From the NCBI RefSeq assembly GCF_023278045.1, contig NZ_CP056783.1, positions 3,071,501 to 3,135,500 of the forward strand: DNA of 64,000 nucleotides, given 5' to 3'. Of the stretch, positions 1 to 9,772 are shown piece by piece (the stretch's first letter is position 1; the number at the start of each line of letters is the position of its first letter). A program made the translations under genes and the position numbers. Source of the DNA: Flavobacterium sp. K5-23 (lineage in GTDB: Bacteria; Bacteroidota; Bacteroidia; Flavobacteriales; Flavobacteriaceae). Below the pieces are notes generated by a model, which was not told the DNA's origin, did not search any database, and worked only from the letters and a program-made list of their open reading frames with translations.

Positions 1-1725
1 AAAAGCAACTTATTGAGAAATAAGACTGTCTTAGAAAAAATCAACCTAAGTGAAATTGATTTCGAACTAATAGATACAATCCGATTTTACAAAAAACAAT
101 TTCCTTTTTATATGTTGGAAAATCAAGTAGAGAAAGTATGGACAAAAAAAATAAGATATGAAATATTAGATGATATCGCCTCAACAAGTAAAAATTTAGA
201 TTCTTTAAAAGTTAATTTTAATGCAATGGCAATTGTTTCTAAAAACGCCATAATACAAAAAGAACTGTGTAAAATAAACACTCTTTTAGAAAGTCCTGCA
301 TCTTATGATGAAAGTATCTATAATCATTTTTGCCGTTATTTTGACCCTCACACTTCCTATTTTAGTAATGATTCTAAATCCAGTTTTGTTGCTTCTTTAT
401 CTAATGAACGATTATCATTAGGAATGGTTGTAAATCTTAATGAAAAAAACGAAATTATTATTCACGAATTAGATCCAAAAGGACCTGCTTTCCAAACAGG
501 AAAAATAAAAAAAGGGGATCAGATTATTTCTATTTCGAATCAGAAAGAAACACTTCAGGTTTCCTGTTCATCCTTAGAGTCTATTTCAAATATGATCCAG
601 TCAGAAACAAATAAAGAAATTGTTTTGACATTGAAAAGAAATTCAAGTAACTATTTTGAAGTGCCAATTGAAAAAAAAATATTAAAAGACGAGAGCGATT
701 CGGTTTACAGTTTTATCGTTGAAAAAAACAAAAAAATTGGATATATAAAAATACCGGGGTTTTATGGTGATTTCGAAGGAGAAAGCGGAAAAGGTTGTGC
801 CGAAGATGTAGCTAAAGAAATATTCAATTTACAAAAAGAGAATGTAAAGGGCTTAGTTATCGACTTAAGTGATAATGGTGGAGGGTCAATGGAAGAAGCC
901 ATCAAATTAGCAGGGATATTTGTCGACAAAGGGCCTATTTCTATAATTATCGACAACAAACAAACACAAACAATTATAGAGGATCCCTTTTTTGGAATGC
1001 TATACAAAGACCCAATAGTTTTAATGATAAATAGCAGTTCAGCGTCGGCATCTGAGTTTTTTGCCTCGATATTGCAAGATTACAATAGAGCTATATTGGT
1101 AGGCACTCCCACTTTAGGAAAGGCAACTATGCAATCTATTCGTCCATTAGAAGAATATAAAGATGATCATTTTCTTAAAATAACTATTAATAAATTTTAC
1201 AGAATTACTGGAAAAAGCCATCAGAAAACAGGCGTAAATCCTGATGTGTACCTGCCGGAATTCTATGAAAACATTTATCAAAAAGAGAAAGATCAAATCA
1301 CGGCTTTCAAAAATGACAGTATTGAAACCCCTATTTATATCAAACCATATATAAAGCCAAGTTTGATTCAAAAAATAGCACTAAAAAATAATCGAAGAAT
1401 TGATACAATCTCTTATTTTAATGAAATTAAAATAATCAATACTAAATTAAATTCCCTTAATAATAATCCTAAAAGGGAAACAGCAATGACACTAGACTCT
1501 GTTTTCAATGACCAAAAAGCAATTAATAGTTTATTTGAAGAAATCAGTTCTTTTGAAAGTAAAAAACTCGATTTAAACATTTATAATTCAGACCTAACCA
1601 ATTTACATTTGAATTTTAATTTACCCGATAAAGAAAATAATCAGCTACGATTGAAAGCTTTAAAAACAAACCATTACCTAGGTGAAGCGATACAAATATT
1701 AGAAGATTTCATTACATTGAAATAA
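1..1725 (+). CDS. Prc-like carboxy-terminal processing protease (S41), 5' partial
   Basis: This is the C-terminal part of a tail-specific periplasmic protease of the Prc/Tsp type, which degrades proteins from exposed C-termini. The frame is open to base 1, so the true start and signal peptide lie outside the window; the TTG at 13 is not convincing. Counting from that TTG, the Prc-typical DPHTSYFS stretch is at about residues 111-118, a PDZ domain at about 136-215 and the S41 core at about 235-410. The SSSASASE motif puts the nucleophile at Ser345 and GKATM the general base at Lys370. This 25-residue spacing equals that of the E. coli Prc dyad. The last 150 residues are a low-complexity, Asn/Lys-rich tail. 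Family confident; substrate unknown. Confidence 0.88.
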   Translation, partial: KSNLLRNKTVLEKINLSEIDFELIDTIRFYKKQFPFYMLENQVEKVWTKKIRYEILDDIASTSKNLDSLKVNFNAMAIVSKNAIIQKELCKINTLLESPASYDESIYNHFCRYFDPHTSYFSNDSKSSFVASLSNERLSLGMVVNLNEKNEIIIHELDPKGPAFQTGKIKKGDQIISISNQKETLQVSCSSLESISNMIQSETNKEIVLTLKRNSSNYFEVPIEKKILKDESDSVYSFIVEKNKKIGYIKIPGFYGDFEGESGKGCAEDVAKEIFNLQKENVKGLVIDLSDNGGGSMEEAIKLAGIFVDKGPISIIIDNKQTQTIIEDPFFGMLYKDPIVLMINSSSASASEFFASILQDYNRAILVGTPTLGKATMQSIRPLEEYKDDHFLKITINKFYRITGKSHQKTGVNPDVYLPEFYENIYQKEKDQITAFKNDSIETPIYIKPYIKPSLIQKIALKNNRRIDTISYFNEIKIINTKLNSLNNNPKRETAMTLDSVFNDQKAINSLFEEISSFESKKLDLNIYNSDLTNLHLNFNLPDKENNQLRLKALKTNHYLGEAIQILEDFITLK

Positions 1726-1772
1726 AAAATTGAATTATAACTCAAATTCGTTAAAAGAATATAGTTTAATTT

Positions 1773-1802
1773 TTTGTAAAATAACTAATAACTGTATTTT
1801 TG
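1773..1802 (+). promoter_or_regulatory. Bacteroidota promoter of the YebC gene
   Basis: A TTTG box at 1773-1776 and TATTTTTG at 1795-1802 are 18 bases apart. They match the Bacteroidota sigma-A consensus (TTTG, about 19 bases, TAnnTTTG). Transcription would begin around 1809, giving a leader of about 16 bases before the ATG at 1825. Confidence 0.7.
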
Positions 1803-1824
1803 CATTACAAAACAATAAATAGAA

Positions 1825-2538
1825 ATGGGAAGAGCATTTGAGTTTAGAAAAGGTAGAAAAATGAAACGTTGGTCAGCAATGGCTAAAGCATTTACTAGAA
1901 TTGGAAAAGATATCGTAATGGCTGTTAAGGAAGGTGGACCAAATCCTGATGCAAATTCAAGATTACGTGCAGTTATCCAAAACTCTAAGGCAGCTAATAT
2001 GCCCAAAGAAAATGTAGAGCGTGCCATTAAGAAAGCAACAGATAAAGATACGGCTAACTATAAAGAAATATTGTTTGAAGGTTATGCTCCACACGGAATT
2101 GCGATATTAATCGAAACAGCCTCTGATAACAACAATAGAACTGTAGCAAATATTCGTAGTTATTTTAATAAATGCAACGGAACAATGGGAACTCAAGGTT
2201 CAGTTGAATTTATGTTTGACCATACTTGTAATTTCAGGATTCCTGCAAACGGAATTGATCCAGAAGAGTTAGAATTAGAATTAATCGATTTTGGAGCCGA
2301 AGAAGTATTTGAAGACGAGGATGGTATTTTAATTTATGCTGCTTTTAATAGTTTTGGTACCATTCAAAAAGAATTAGAAAGCAGAAATTTAGAAATCCTT
2401 TCTTCAGGTTTTGAGAGAATTCCTCAAATCACAAAAAAACTATCAGAAGCTGAAATGGCTGATGTAGAGAAACTAATTGAAAAAATAGAGGAAGATGACG
2501 ACGTGATGAACGTGTATCATACAATGGAAGAAGCATAA
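1825..2538 (+). CDS. YebC/TACO1 family protein
   Basis: A 237-residue member of the YebC/PmpR/TACO1 family, about the usual length. The N-terminus has the family hallmark (MGRAFEFRKGRK, then WSAMAKAFTRIGKDI), followed by the basic segment NSRLRAVIQNSKAANMPKEN. The acidic C-terminal half is also typical. The family was long annotated as DNA-binding transcriptional regulators; human TACO1 and recent bacterial work point to a role in translation, relieving ribosome stalling. The sequence alone does not decide between these. It is monocistronic, with its own promoter 23 bases upstream and a terminator 24 bases after the stop. Confidence 0.93.
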   Translation: MGRAFEFRKGRKMKRWSAMAKAFTRIGKDIVMAVKEGGPNPDANSRLRAVIQNSKAANMPKENVERAIKKATDKDTANYKEILFEGYAPHGIAILIETASDNNNRTVANIRSYFNKCNGTMGTQGSVEFMFDHTCNFRIPANGIDPEELELELIDFGAEEVFEDEDGILIYAAFNSFGTIQKELESRNLEILSSGFERIPQITKKLSEAEMADVEKLIEKIEEDDDVMNVYHTMEEA

Positions 2539-2561
2539 TCTATCCTCCTTATATATACTAA

Positions 2562-2585
2562 ACTCCAGTTAAGCTGGAGTTTTTT
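2562..2585 (+). terminator. Rho-independent terminator after YebC
   Basis: A 7-bp stem ACTCCAG/CTGGAGT (2562-2568 with 2574-2580) with a 5-base loop is followed by a T run. It separates the YebC gene from the permease. Confidence 0.8.
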
Positions 2586-2620
2586 ATTTAATATTGTGTT
2601 TAAATTCAAAATCAATACCC

Positions 2621-3478
2621 ATGTTATTTCTTATTTTCAGTATTTTATGTAGTGTTACTGTAGGGGTTATTTTCAAAATTTCTCGAAAGTATACTATTAA
2701 CACCATACAAATTGTTACTTGGAATTATGTTTTTGCCCTGCTTCTTTGTTACTTTTCTTTCTCCCCAGACTTAAAAACATTAGATGCTACTGCACCTTGG
2801 AGTATTTATATATCTCTAGGTATTTTGCTGCCATCAGTCTTTCTTTTTTTGGCTGCATCGATAAAACATATGGGTATCGTAAAAACAGACGCCGCACAAC
2901 GGCTATCGCTGTTCATCCCCATCATAGCTGCTTGGTTATTATTTAAAGAAGATTTTAATCCACTAAAAATCACTGCTTTTATAATAGCTTTACCGGCACT
3001 ATTACTTATTCTTTCTAAGAAATCAGACAATAAAAGTAATAAATGGATTTATCCAGCCGTCGTGTTGATTGGATTTGGAGTTATTGACGTATTATTCAAA
3101 CAAATTGCATTAACTACAAGCTTGGCATTCACAACATCATTGTTGGTTATTTTTTGCATTGCATTGCTTATAATGATTGCTGTGGTCGTTTATGAAGTTG
3201 TTTTCAAAAAAGAAAAATTAAAAGGGATCAATTTCCTTTTAGGAGGCTTGGTTGGTGTATTTAATTTTGGAAATATCCTCTTCTACTTGAAAGCTCACAA
3301 GGCATTTTCAGAGAACCCTTCAACCGTTTTTGCAGGAATGAATATGGGAGTAATTATCATTGGAAGTCTCATTGGAATTTTAGTGTTTAAAGAAAAAATA
3401 AGCCTGAAAAACTACATAGGTTTATTTTTAGCTTTAGTCGCTATAATATTGATTGTAGCATCCCAAATCTATGCCTAA
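2621..3478 (+). CDS. EamA/DMT-family permease
   Basis: An inner-membrane transporter of the drug/metabolite (EamA) superfamily, about 285 residues with roughly ten hydrophobic helices in two repeated halves. The motif near the end of the first half (LSLFIPIIAAWLLFKEDF) and its second-half counterpart (GVIIIGSLIGILVFKEKIS) are the conserved EamA repeat ends. I chose the ATG at 2621; an in-frame TTG at 2594 would add nine residues but overlaps the end of the upstream terminator. Substrate cannot be read from sequence. Flanked by terminators on both sides. Confidence 0.85.
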   Translation: MLFLIFSILCSVTVGVIFKISRKYTINTIQIVTWNYVFALLLCYFSFSPDLKTLDATAPWSIYISLGILLPSVFLFLAASIKHMGIVKTDAAQRLSLFIPIIAAWLLFKEDFNPLKITAFIIALPALLLILSKKSDNKSNKWIYPAVVLIGFGVIDVLFKQIALTTSLAFTTSLLVIFCIALLIMIAVVVYEVVFKKEKLKGINFLLGGLVGVFNFGNILFYLKAHKAFSENPSTVFAGMNMGVIIIGSLIGILVFKEKISLKNYIGLFLALVAIILIVASQIYA

Positions 3479-3550
3479 ATAATTTCACGAAAACTCATCA
3501 TAATTAAACCTGAACAATAAATCATAAAAGTTCTATAAATATAAAAAAAC

Positions 3551-3578
3551 AAAAACTCCAGATTGCTCTGGAGTTTTT
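3551..3578. terminator. Bidirectional terminator
   Basis: A perfect 12-bp stem (3551-3562 with 3567-3578) has a TTGC loop, with A and T runs built into the arms. It lies between the convergent permease and cysteine synthase-like genes and can end both transcripts. Confidence 0.85.
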
Positions 3579-3599
3579 AATATCTAAAAAATAGAGTTA

Positions 3600-4640
3600 C
3601 TATTTTATCATTTCAATTTTTTGAGATTCCTCTTCATTGATACTATCAAAGAATCCTTGCTCATTCATCCAGTCATCACTGAATACTTTACTCATATAGC
3701 GTGAACCGTGATCTGGGAATATAGCGATAACATTACTGTTAGCATCAAACTCTCCATCTTCGGCATATTGCTTTATGGCTTGTAATACAGCCCCTGAAGT
3801 ATACCCTACAAACAATCCCTCTTTCCTAACGATTTCTCTTGCTGAATGTGCGCTTTCTTCATCGGTAACTTTAATGAATTTATCGATGATGTCAAAATCT
3901 GTAGCTGAAGGAATTAAATTTTTTCCCAATCCTTCAATACGGTAAGGATAGATCTCTTCATTATCGAATTCTTTTGTTTCATGGTACTTTTTCAATACCG
4001 AACCAAAAGCATCAACACCAAGAACTCTAATATCAGGATTTTGCTCTTTCAAGAATTTTGCCGTACCGGAAATTGTACCACCCGTTCCGCTACAAGCGAT
4101 AAGATGGGTAATTTTTCCGTTAGTTTGTTTCCAAATTTCGGGTCCTGTTGAATTATAATGGGCATCAATATTCAATTGATTGAAATATTGATTTATATAA
4201 ACTGAACCTTTCGTTTCTTCATGCAAACGTTTAGCAACATTATAATAAGAGCGTTCATCATCAGCAGATACATGAGCTGGACACACATAAACTTTTGCGC
4301 CCATACTACGTAACATGTCAATTTTATCTTTGGATGATTTAGAACTAACTGCAAGAATACAACTGTATCCTTTAATAATACTCACCATCGCTAAACTAAA
4401 ACCAGTATTTCCTGATGTAGTTTCGATAATAGTATCACCTGGAGTTAAAATTCCTTTTCTCTCAGCCTCTTCAATTATGTATAATGCAATTCTATCTTTA
4501 GAGGAATGTCCCGGATTAAAAGCTTCAACCTTTGCGTAGAAGTTTCCTTCTAATTTTTCGGTGACCTTGTTTAGTTTAATAAGTGGTGTATTACCTATTA
4601 ATTCTAAAACGTTATTATAAGCATCTATATCTTCTCTCAT
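3600..4640 (-). CDS. PLP-dependent cysteine synthase / cystathionine beta-synthase family protein
   Basis: A fold-type II PLP enzyme of the cysteine synthase/CBS family, about 346 residues. Visible signatures are [10 protein letters not shown] near the N-terminus, the PLP lysine in GHSSKDRIA, the substrate loop TSGNTGFS and the glycine-rich phosphate loop [10 protein letters not shown]. It probably makes cysteine from O-acetylserine and sulfide or acts on a related beta-substituted amino acid; it lacks the heme and CBS domains of eukaryotic CBS. The residue before the lysine is Ser-Ser rather than the common Ser-Val. I start at the ATG at 4640; an in-frame ATG at 4658 would add MINYFF. No cysE neighbour is present. 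Confidence 0.9.
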   Translation of the reverse strand: MREDIDAYNNVLELIGNTPLIKLNKVTEKLEGNFYAKVEAFNPGHSSKDRIALYIIEEAERKGILTPGDTIIETTSGNTGFSLAMVSIIKGYSCILAVSSKSSKDKIDMLRSMGAKVYVCPAHVSADDERSYYNVAKRLHEETKGSVYINQYFNQLNIDAHYNSTGPEIWKQTNGKITHLIACSGTGGTISGTAKFLKEQNPDIRVLGVDAFGSVLKKYHETKEFDNEEIYPYRIEGLGKNLIPSATDFDIIDKFIKVTDEESAHSAREIVRKEGLFVGYTSGAVLQAIKQYAEDGEFDANSNVIAIFPDHGSRYMSKVFSDDWMNEQGFFDSINEEESQKIEMIK

Positions 4641-4712
4641 AAAAAAATAGTTAATCAAAGTTTCATTTTATTGAAACCTCGAACTATGGCAAATTTAACA
4701 AAAAAATTCTAA

Positions 4713-6773
4713 TTACATTTTAATTTTCTCTAAATCTAATAAAAAGGCAAACTCCTTTGCCAACTCTTTCAGTGCTTCAAACCTACCTGAAGCCCCACCA
4801 TGACCCGCATCCATATTCGTGTCAAGGTATAAAACAGTATTATCTTTTTTTAAAGTTCTTAACTTTGCTACCCATTTTGCAGGCTCCCAGTACTGAACTT
4901 GAGAGTCATGAAGCCCTGTAGAGATATACATATTAGGATATGCTTGCTCTTTTAGGTTATCATACGGAGAATAAGATCTCATATAATTGTAATATTTTTT
5001 AACATTTGGATTTCCCCATTCATCATATTCCCCAGTTGTCAAAGGAATGGTGTCATCAAGCATTGTTGTCATTACATCGACAAAAGCAACCTGAGCAATA
5101 ACGCCGTTATATAATTCAGGTGCCATATTTATTAATGCTCCCATTAACAATCCTCCTGCCGAACCTCCTTCAGCATACAAATGTGCAGGTGATGTATATT
5201 TTTGTTCAATTACAAATTTAGAACAATCGATAAAATCCGTAAAAGTATTTTTCTTTTTAAGCAATTTTCCATCTTCATACCATTGACGTCCAAGGTCTTC
5301 TCCTCCACGTATGTGTGCAATTGCAAAAATAAATCCTCTGTCTAACAATGTTAATCGAGTTGATGAGAAATTAGGATCCATAGAGTGTCCATATGAACCG
5401 TAGGCATATAATAACATTGGGTTTTCCCCATCTTTTTTCAACCCTTTTCTATAAACCATAGAAATAGGCACTTTAGTCCCATCATTTGCAGTTGCCCAAA
5501 CACGTTCTTCAATATAATTATCTTTGTCAAATTTACCTCCAAGAACTTCCAGTTCTTTTTTAATATCTTTTACTTTGGTTTTCATATTGAAATCAATAAT
5601 CGAAGCGGGAGTGGCCAATGATTGGTATCCGTAACGCAAAATATCTGTATCAAAATCAACATTTATTGAAGTATAGGCCGTATAAGTTTCGCTTTTAAAA
5701 GGTAAATAATACTCCCCTTTCCCACTCCAAGGCATAATACGTATCTTACATAAACCATTAGATCGCTCTTCAACAACTAAATAGTCTTTAAATATCTCTA
5801 TATTCTCAATTAACACATCGTCTCTGTGTGGGATTATATCAACCCAATTCTCCATTGAAGTAGCTATTTCAGGAGTTTTCATCAATTTGAAATTGGTCGC
5901 CTTGTCTTTATTGGTTACAATATAAAAACTATCTTCATAATGAGAAATATCGTATTCCAATCCTCTTTTTCGTTTTTGAAAAACTTTGAATTTCCCTTCT
6001 GGCTTATCAGCTAATAAAGTTCTATACTCCGTAGTCAAAGTACTTGAAGAACCTATTACTAAATATTTTTTTGATTTTTCTTTACCAACACCAACATTGA
6101 ATGTATCATCTTTTTCAAAATAAACAAGTATGTCTTCTGATGAATCGGTTCCAAGTTTATGTTTAAAAACTTTATCAGAACGCAACGTTTTCTCGTCCTG
6201 TCTTGTGTAAAAAATCGTTTTATTGTCATTTGCCCAAGTTGAATTTCCTGTGGCATTTTCTATTTTGTCGGCATAAATCTCTCCAGTTAAAAGATTTTTA
6301 ACGTATAAAGTATAGATTCGTCTTCCTACTACATCAATAGCATAAGTAGCAAATTGATTGTCAGTACTGATACTTAATCCACTCAATTTGAAATATTTTT
6401 TATCCTTAGCCATTTCGTTGCAATCGAACATAATTTCTTCTTTTGCATCTAGACTACCATTTTTACGAGAATAAACAGGATAATCTTTACCCGTCTCAAA
6501 ACGAGTAATATAATAATAACCATTATATAAATAAGGAACTGACTCATCATCTTCCTTGATTCTGCCTTTCATTTCCTCGTACAATTCTTTTTGAAAATCT
6601 TTAGTATGAGCAGTCATTTCATGATAATACTCATTCTCTTTATTAAGATAATCAATAACCTCTGGATTTTCCCTGTTATTCATCCAAAAATAATTATCGA
6701 CTCTTATATCTCCGAATTTTTCAAATATTGTAGGGATAATTTTAGCAACTGGTGGCTGTATGTTTTCTATCAT
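4713..6773 (-). CDS. Oligopeptidase B (S9A prolyl oligopeptidase family)
   Basis: A 686-residue serine peptidase of the oligopeptidase B group, which cleaves short peptides after basic residues. The N-terminal half is a seven-bladed propeller that restricts substrate size, and the C-terminal half is the alpha/beta hydrolase domain. Catalytic residues visible are Ser538 in EGGSAGGLL, Asp623 in STGLHDSQVQYWEP and His658 in DAGHGGASGR. The STGLHDSQV segment and the overall length fit OpdB rather than prolyl oligopeptidase. No signal peptide is seen, so it is probably cytoplasmic. Monocistronic, divergent from the EbfC gene. Confidence 0.92.
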   Translation of the reverse strand: MIENIQPPVAKIIPTIFEKFGDIRVDNYFWMNNRENPEVIDYLNKENEYYHEMTAHTKDFQKELYEEMKGRIKEDDESVPYLYNGYYYITRFETGKDYPVYSRKNGSLDAKEEIMFDCNEMAKDKKYFKLSGLSISTDNQFATYAIDVVGRRIYTLYVKNLLTGEIYADKIENATGNSTWANDNKTIFYTRQDEKTLRSDKVFKHKLGTDSSEDILVYFEKDDTFNVGVGKEKSKKYLVIGSSSTLTTEYRTLLADKPEGKFKVFQKRKRGLEYDISHYEDSFYIVTNKDKATNFKLMKTPEIATSMENWVDIIPHRDDVLIENIEIFKDYLVVEERSNGLCKIRIMPWSGKGEYYLPFKSETYTAYTSINVDFDTDILRYGYQSLATPASIIDFNMKTKVKDIKKELEVLGGKFDKDNYIEERVWATANDGTKVPISMVYRKGLKKDGENPMLLYAYGSYGHSMDPNFSSTRLTLLDRGFIFAIAHIRGGEDLGRQWYEDGKLLKKKNTFTDFIDCSKFVIEQKYTSPAHLYAEGGSAGGLLMGALINMAPELYNGVIAQVAFVDVMTTMLDDTIPLTTGEYDEWGNPNVKKYYNYMRSYSPYDNLKEQAYPNMYISTGLHDSQVQYWEPAKWVAKLRTLKKDNTVLYLDTNMDAGHGGASGRFEALKELAKEFAFLLDLEKIKM

Positions 6774-6855
6774 TTCTAGAGCTTCATTTTTGTGGAAGTA
6801 GTTGCAAAAATAACAAAAAGACTACTTAGGATGAATATGTTTTTGATTAAACTTT

Positions 6856-6888
6856 TATTGATAATGATTCAACAATGTATTAAATTTG
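6856..6888 (+). promoter_or_regulatory. Probable promoter of the EbfC gene
   Basis: TAAATTTG at 6881-6888 matches the -7 box. TATTG at 6856-6860, 20 bases upstream, is an imperfect -33 box. The ATG follows at 6923. Confidence 0.5.
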
Positions 6889-6922
6889 TAAATCAATAAT
6901 TTATAAATTTAAAATTATAAAA

Positions 6923-7243
6923 ATGGATTTAATGGGAATGATGGGAAAACTTAGGGATACCCAACAAAAAATAGAAGAAACAAAAAAGAGATTGGACAGT
7001 GTTTTAATAGACGAACAAAGTAATGATGGTTTATTAAAAGTAACATTGAGTGCTAATACCAAAATAAAATCAATCACAATTGATGATAGTTTACTAGAAG
7101 ACAAAGAACAACTGGAGGATTATTTGATCTTGGTAATGAATAAAGCCATTGAAAAAGCATCAAGTGTGAATCAGGCTGAATTAGATGCGGTTACCAAAAT
7201 GGATATGCCAATGATTCCAGGAATGGATGATTTGTTTAAATAA
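6923..7243 (+). CDS. YbaB/EbfC family nucleoid-associated protein
   Basis: A 106-residue protein of the YbaB/EbfC family, small dimeric DNA-binding proteins of the nucleoid. The N-terminal helix ([18 protein letters not shown]) leads into a beta-sheet core ending in a Met/Pro-rich tail ([14 protein letters not shown]). In many bacteria the gene sits with dnaX and recR; here it stands alone between a divergent peptidase and a convergent aldolase, so the context adds nothing to function. Confidence 0.9.
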   Translation: MDLMGMMGKLRDTQQKIEETKKRLDSVLIDEQSNDGLLKVTLSANTKIKSITIDDSLLEDKEQLEDYLILVMNKAIEKASSVNQAELDAVTKMDMPMIPGMDDLFK

Positions 7244-7250
7244 AAAATGT

Positions 7251-7294
7251 TTAAGGTTTAAAGTTTTAGTCAACACTAAAACTTTAAACCTTAA
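7251..7294. terminator. Bidirectional terminator, 20-bp perfect stem
   Basis: The arms 7251-7270 and 7275-7294 pair perfectly over 20 bp with a CAAC loop. The element lies between the convergent EbfC and threonine aldolase genes and probably serves both. Confidence 0.8.
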
Positions 7295-7308
7295 ATTTTA
7301 TAGTCAAG

Positions 7309-8328
7309 TTACATTTTCTCTAAGGTTTCTAACACATAATTATGCATTACCTCTCTATAATCTAAGTGCGTAACAATTCTAAGCTTGCCAAAGCCCAAAG
7401 AACTTATAGAAATATTTTTTTGCTTTAATTTCTCAATTAAAAGCTGCTCACTATAATTAGGCACTAATGAGAAAATCAAAATATTAGTCTCAACTGGTTC
7501 AACTGAGGCTACCCAACTCACTTTACTCAATACAGCAGCCAGTTCTTTGGCTCTTCGATGATCCTCAGCAAGACGTCCTATGTTATTTTCTAAAGCATAA
7601 AGTCCTGCAGCAGCTAAATAACCAACCTGACGCATACCTCCGCCTAAAATTTTTCTAATTCTAAGCGCTTTGTGAATAGTCGCTTTATCACCTAACAAAA
7701 CAGACCCAATAGGTGCACCAAGTCCTTTTGACAAACAAACTGATATGGTATCAAAAATTTTACCAAAGGCTTTAGGATCTTGCTTTTTAGCTACTAAAGC
7801 ATTCCAAATTCGAGCACCGTCAAGATGAAACTTTAAATTATTAGCATCACAAACTTCTTTTATTTTTTGTAAATCTTCCAATTCATAACAGGCTCCACCC
7901 CCTTTATTAGTTGTGTTTTCAACACATACTAAAGTTGTTAATGGGCTATGATAAAACTCGGGGTCATTGATTGCCCCAGCTACTTGGTCCGCTGTTATCA
8001 TACCGCGATCTCCATCCAATAAACAACAAGAAACTCCACTGTTGAAAGAAACTCCACCCCCTTCATAATTATAAACATGTGCATATTTATCAGCGATTAA
8101 CTGTTCACCTGGTTGAGTATGCAATTTTATAGCCGTTTGATTAGCCATTGTTCCTGAAGGGAAAAACAAACCCGCTTCCATACCAAATATTTGAGCAATA
8201 GTATCTTCTAATTCAATAACTGTTGGATCTTGTTTGTAAACATCATCACCCACCTGGGCATTAAACATATATTGCAACATTTCATAGGTAGGCTTAGTAA
8301 CAGTATCGCTTATTAAATTTATTTCCAT
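7309..8328 (-). CDS. Low-specificity L-threonine aldolase
   Basis: A 339-residue fold-type I PLP enzyme of the beta-eliminating lyase/threonine aldolase group, which splits L-threonine or allo-threonine into glycine and acetaldehyde. Typical signatures are the N-terminal SDTVTKPT, GDDVYKQDPT and FFPSGTMANQ. The PLP-binding lysine is Lys201 in VCLSKGLGAPIG. Length and motif order fit LtaE/GLY1. It stands alone, divergent from prfB, with a shared intergenic region of about 88 bases. Confidence 0.93.
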   Translation of the reverse strand: MEINLISDTVTKPTYEMLQYMFNAQVGDDVYKQDPTVIELEDTIAQIFGMEAGLFFPSGTMANQTAIKLHTQPGEQLIADKYAHVYNYEGGGVSFNSGVSCCLLDGDRGMITADQVAGAINDPEFYHSPLTTLVCVENTTNKGGGACYELEDLQKIKEVCDANNLKFHLDGARIWNALVAKKQDPKAFGKIFDTISVCLSKGLGAPIGSVLLGDKATIHKALRIRKILGGGMRQVGYLAAAGLYALENNIGRLAEDHRRAKELAAVLSKVSWVASVEPVETNILIFSLVPNYSEQLLIEKLKQKNISISSLGFGKLRIVTHLDYREVMHNYVLETLEKM

Positions 8329-8387
8329 GTATTGATTTTATATTGTTTTTAAAGACACCATAAAACGTGTCTCTATTTATATTTTAT

Positions 8388-8395
8388 TATTTTTG
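8388..8395 (+). promoter_or_regulatory. -7 promoter element of prfB
   Basis: TATTTTTG matches the Bacteroidota -7 consensus exactly and lies 21 bases before the prfB ATG. No clear TTTG is found at the -33 spacing. Confidence 0.5.
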
Positions 8396-8416
8396 TCACA
8401 CAAAATTACATAATTT

Positions 8417-9518
8417 ATGACAACTACCGAACAAATAAAAGGTATTGTAGAGCGCCTTGGTGCGTTGAGGAGGTATCTTTGACGTTGATGCCAAACTAAT
8501 TGAGATTTCCAACGAAGAAGAAAAGACTTTTGCACCTGATTTTTGGAACAATGCAAAGGAAGCTGAACTAATTGTTAAGAATCTAAGAAACAAGAAAAAA
8601 TGGATAGAAGATTACGATAAAGCAGTTGAAATGACTGACGAATTGCAATTAGCCTATGAGTTTTATCGAGAAGGCGAATTGACTGTTGAGGAACTTGACG
8701 ATCAATATACACTTGTTGAAAATCATATCGAAGCCATTGAATTCAAAAATATGCTTTCGGAAGAAGGTGATAGTTTGAGTGCTGTTCTACAAATAACAGC
8801 TGGTGCAGGTGGAACAGAAAGTTGCGATTGGGCTGAAATGCTTATGCGTATGTATATGATGTGGGCCGAGAAATATGGCTACAAAATCAAAGAACTCAAT
8901 TACCAAAAAGGAGATGCTGCAGGAATAAAAACAGTGACTCTGGAAATTGAAGGTGATTATTCTTTTGGTTACCTAAAAGGTGAAAACGGTGTACACCGAT
9001 TAGTACGAATATCTCCTTTTGACAGTAATGCTAAAAGACATACTTCGTTTGCTTCGGTTTATGTATATCCACTTGTCGATGATACTATTGAAATTGAAAT
9101 TAATCCAGCCGATATCGACATTGTAACAGCTCGTTCTAGTGGTGCCGGTGGACAAAATGTGAATAAGGTTGAGACTAAAGTACAGTTGACTCACAAACCA
9201 ACTGGAATTCAGATTCAATGTTCAGAAACGCGGTCCCAACACGATAACAGAAACAGGGCAATGCAAATGTTACGTTCGCAACTTTATGAAATAGAACTTA
9301 AAAAACAGCAGGAACAACGTAGCGATATTGAAGCTGGAAAAATGAAAATAGAATGGGGTTCGCAAATACGAAACTATGTTATGCAACCTTATAAATTAGT
9401 TAAAGACGTTAGAACTGGTTATGAAACCAGCAATGTAGACGGCGTTATGAACGGTGAAATAGACGAATTTCTAAAAGCATATTTAATGATGATGGGGCAA
9501 AAAGAAGAAGACTCATAA
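8417..9518 (+). CDS. prfB: Peptide chain release factor 2, expressed by programmed +1 frameshift
   Basis: RF2 recognises UGA and UAA and releases the finished peptide. Codons 1-21 read from the ATG at 8417 to CTT, then an in-frame TGA at 8480-8482. A +1 shift at CTT-T continues with GAC at 8481 and runs to 9518, giving a product of about 366 residues. The frameshift signal is complete: Shine-Dalgarno-like AGGAGG at 8468-8473, then TAT CTT TGA C, with the E. coli spacing. The RF2 tripeptide SPF (RISPFDSN) and the catalytic GGQ ([11 protein letters not shown]) are both present. Regulation is autogenous: low RF2 lets ribosomes pause at UGA and shift. A conventional ORF call starting at 8631 misses the first 70 or so residues. 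Confidence 0.95.
8468..8483 (+). promoter_or_regulatory. prfB +1 frameshift site
   Basis: The AGGAGG at 8468-8473 lies three bases before the slippery CTT T. The UGA is followed by C, the weakest termination context. The shift moves the reading frame from CTT to GAC. Confidence 0.93.
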
Positions 9519-9535
9519 ATTCATTTAATAAATTC

Positions 9536-9572
9536 AAACCCGACAGTTTTATGAAAAATTGTCGGGTTTTTT
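9536..9572 (+). terminator. Terminator after prfB
   Basis: A 10-bp stem AAACCCGACA/TGTCGGGTTT (9536-9545 with 9560-9569) is followed by a T run, 18 bases after the prfB stop. The next 200 bases before lpxD show no gene. Confidence 0.85.
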
Positions 9573-9772
9573 ATATTTTTGAACAAGACACCTTACCTAT
9601 TATAATTTCTATAAATAGTATAATACCTTTAAAAGGTAGAGCATTAATAAATTACTTTCTCCTATAAATAGAAATAAAGTTAATCTTATCCATTCCGAAT
9701 CTTAAAATATTAGGAATTACAACACTAAATTGTTTTATTTGACTTCCATAATGTAACTAAACCAATTAATTA

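Noticed and set aside
8417..8482. In-frame stop in prfB as sign of a pseudogene
   Set aside because: The AGGAGG-TAT-CTT-TGA-C context is the known regulatory frameshift, and the downstream RF2 motifs are intact.
8396..8593. Minus-strand 65-residue reading frame over the prfB start
   Set aside because: It is a shadow of the prfB coding strand, with no own promoter or family match.
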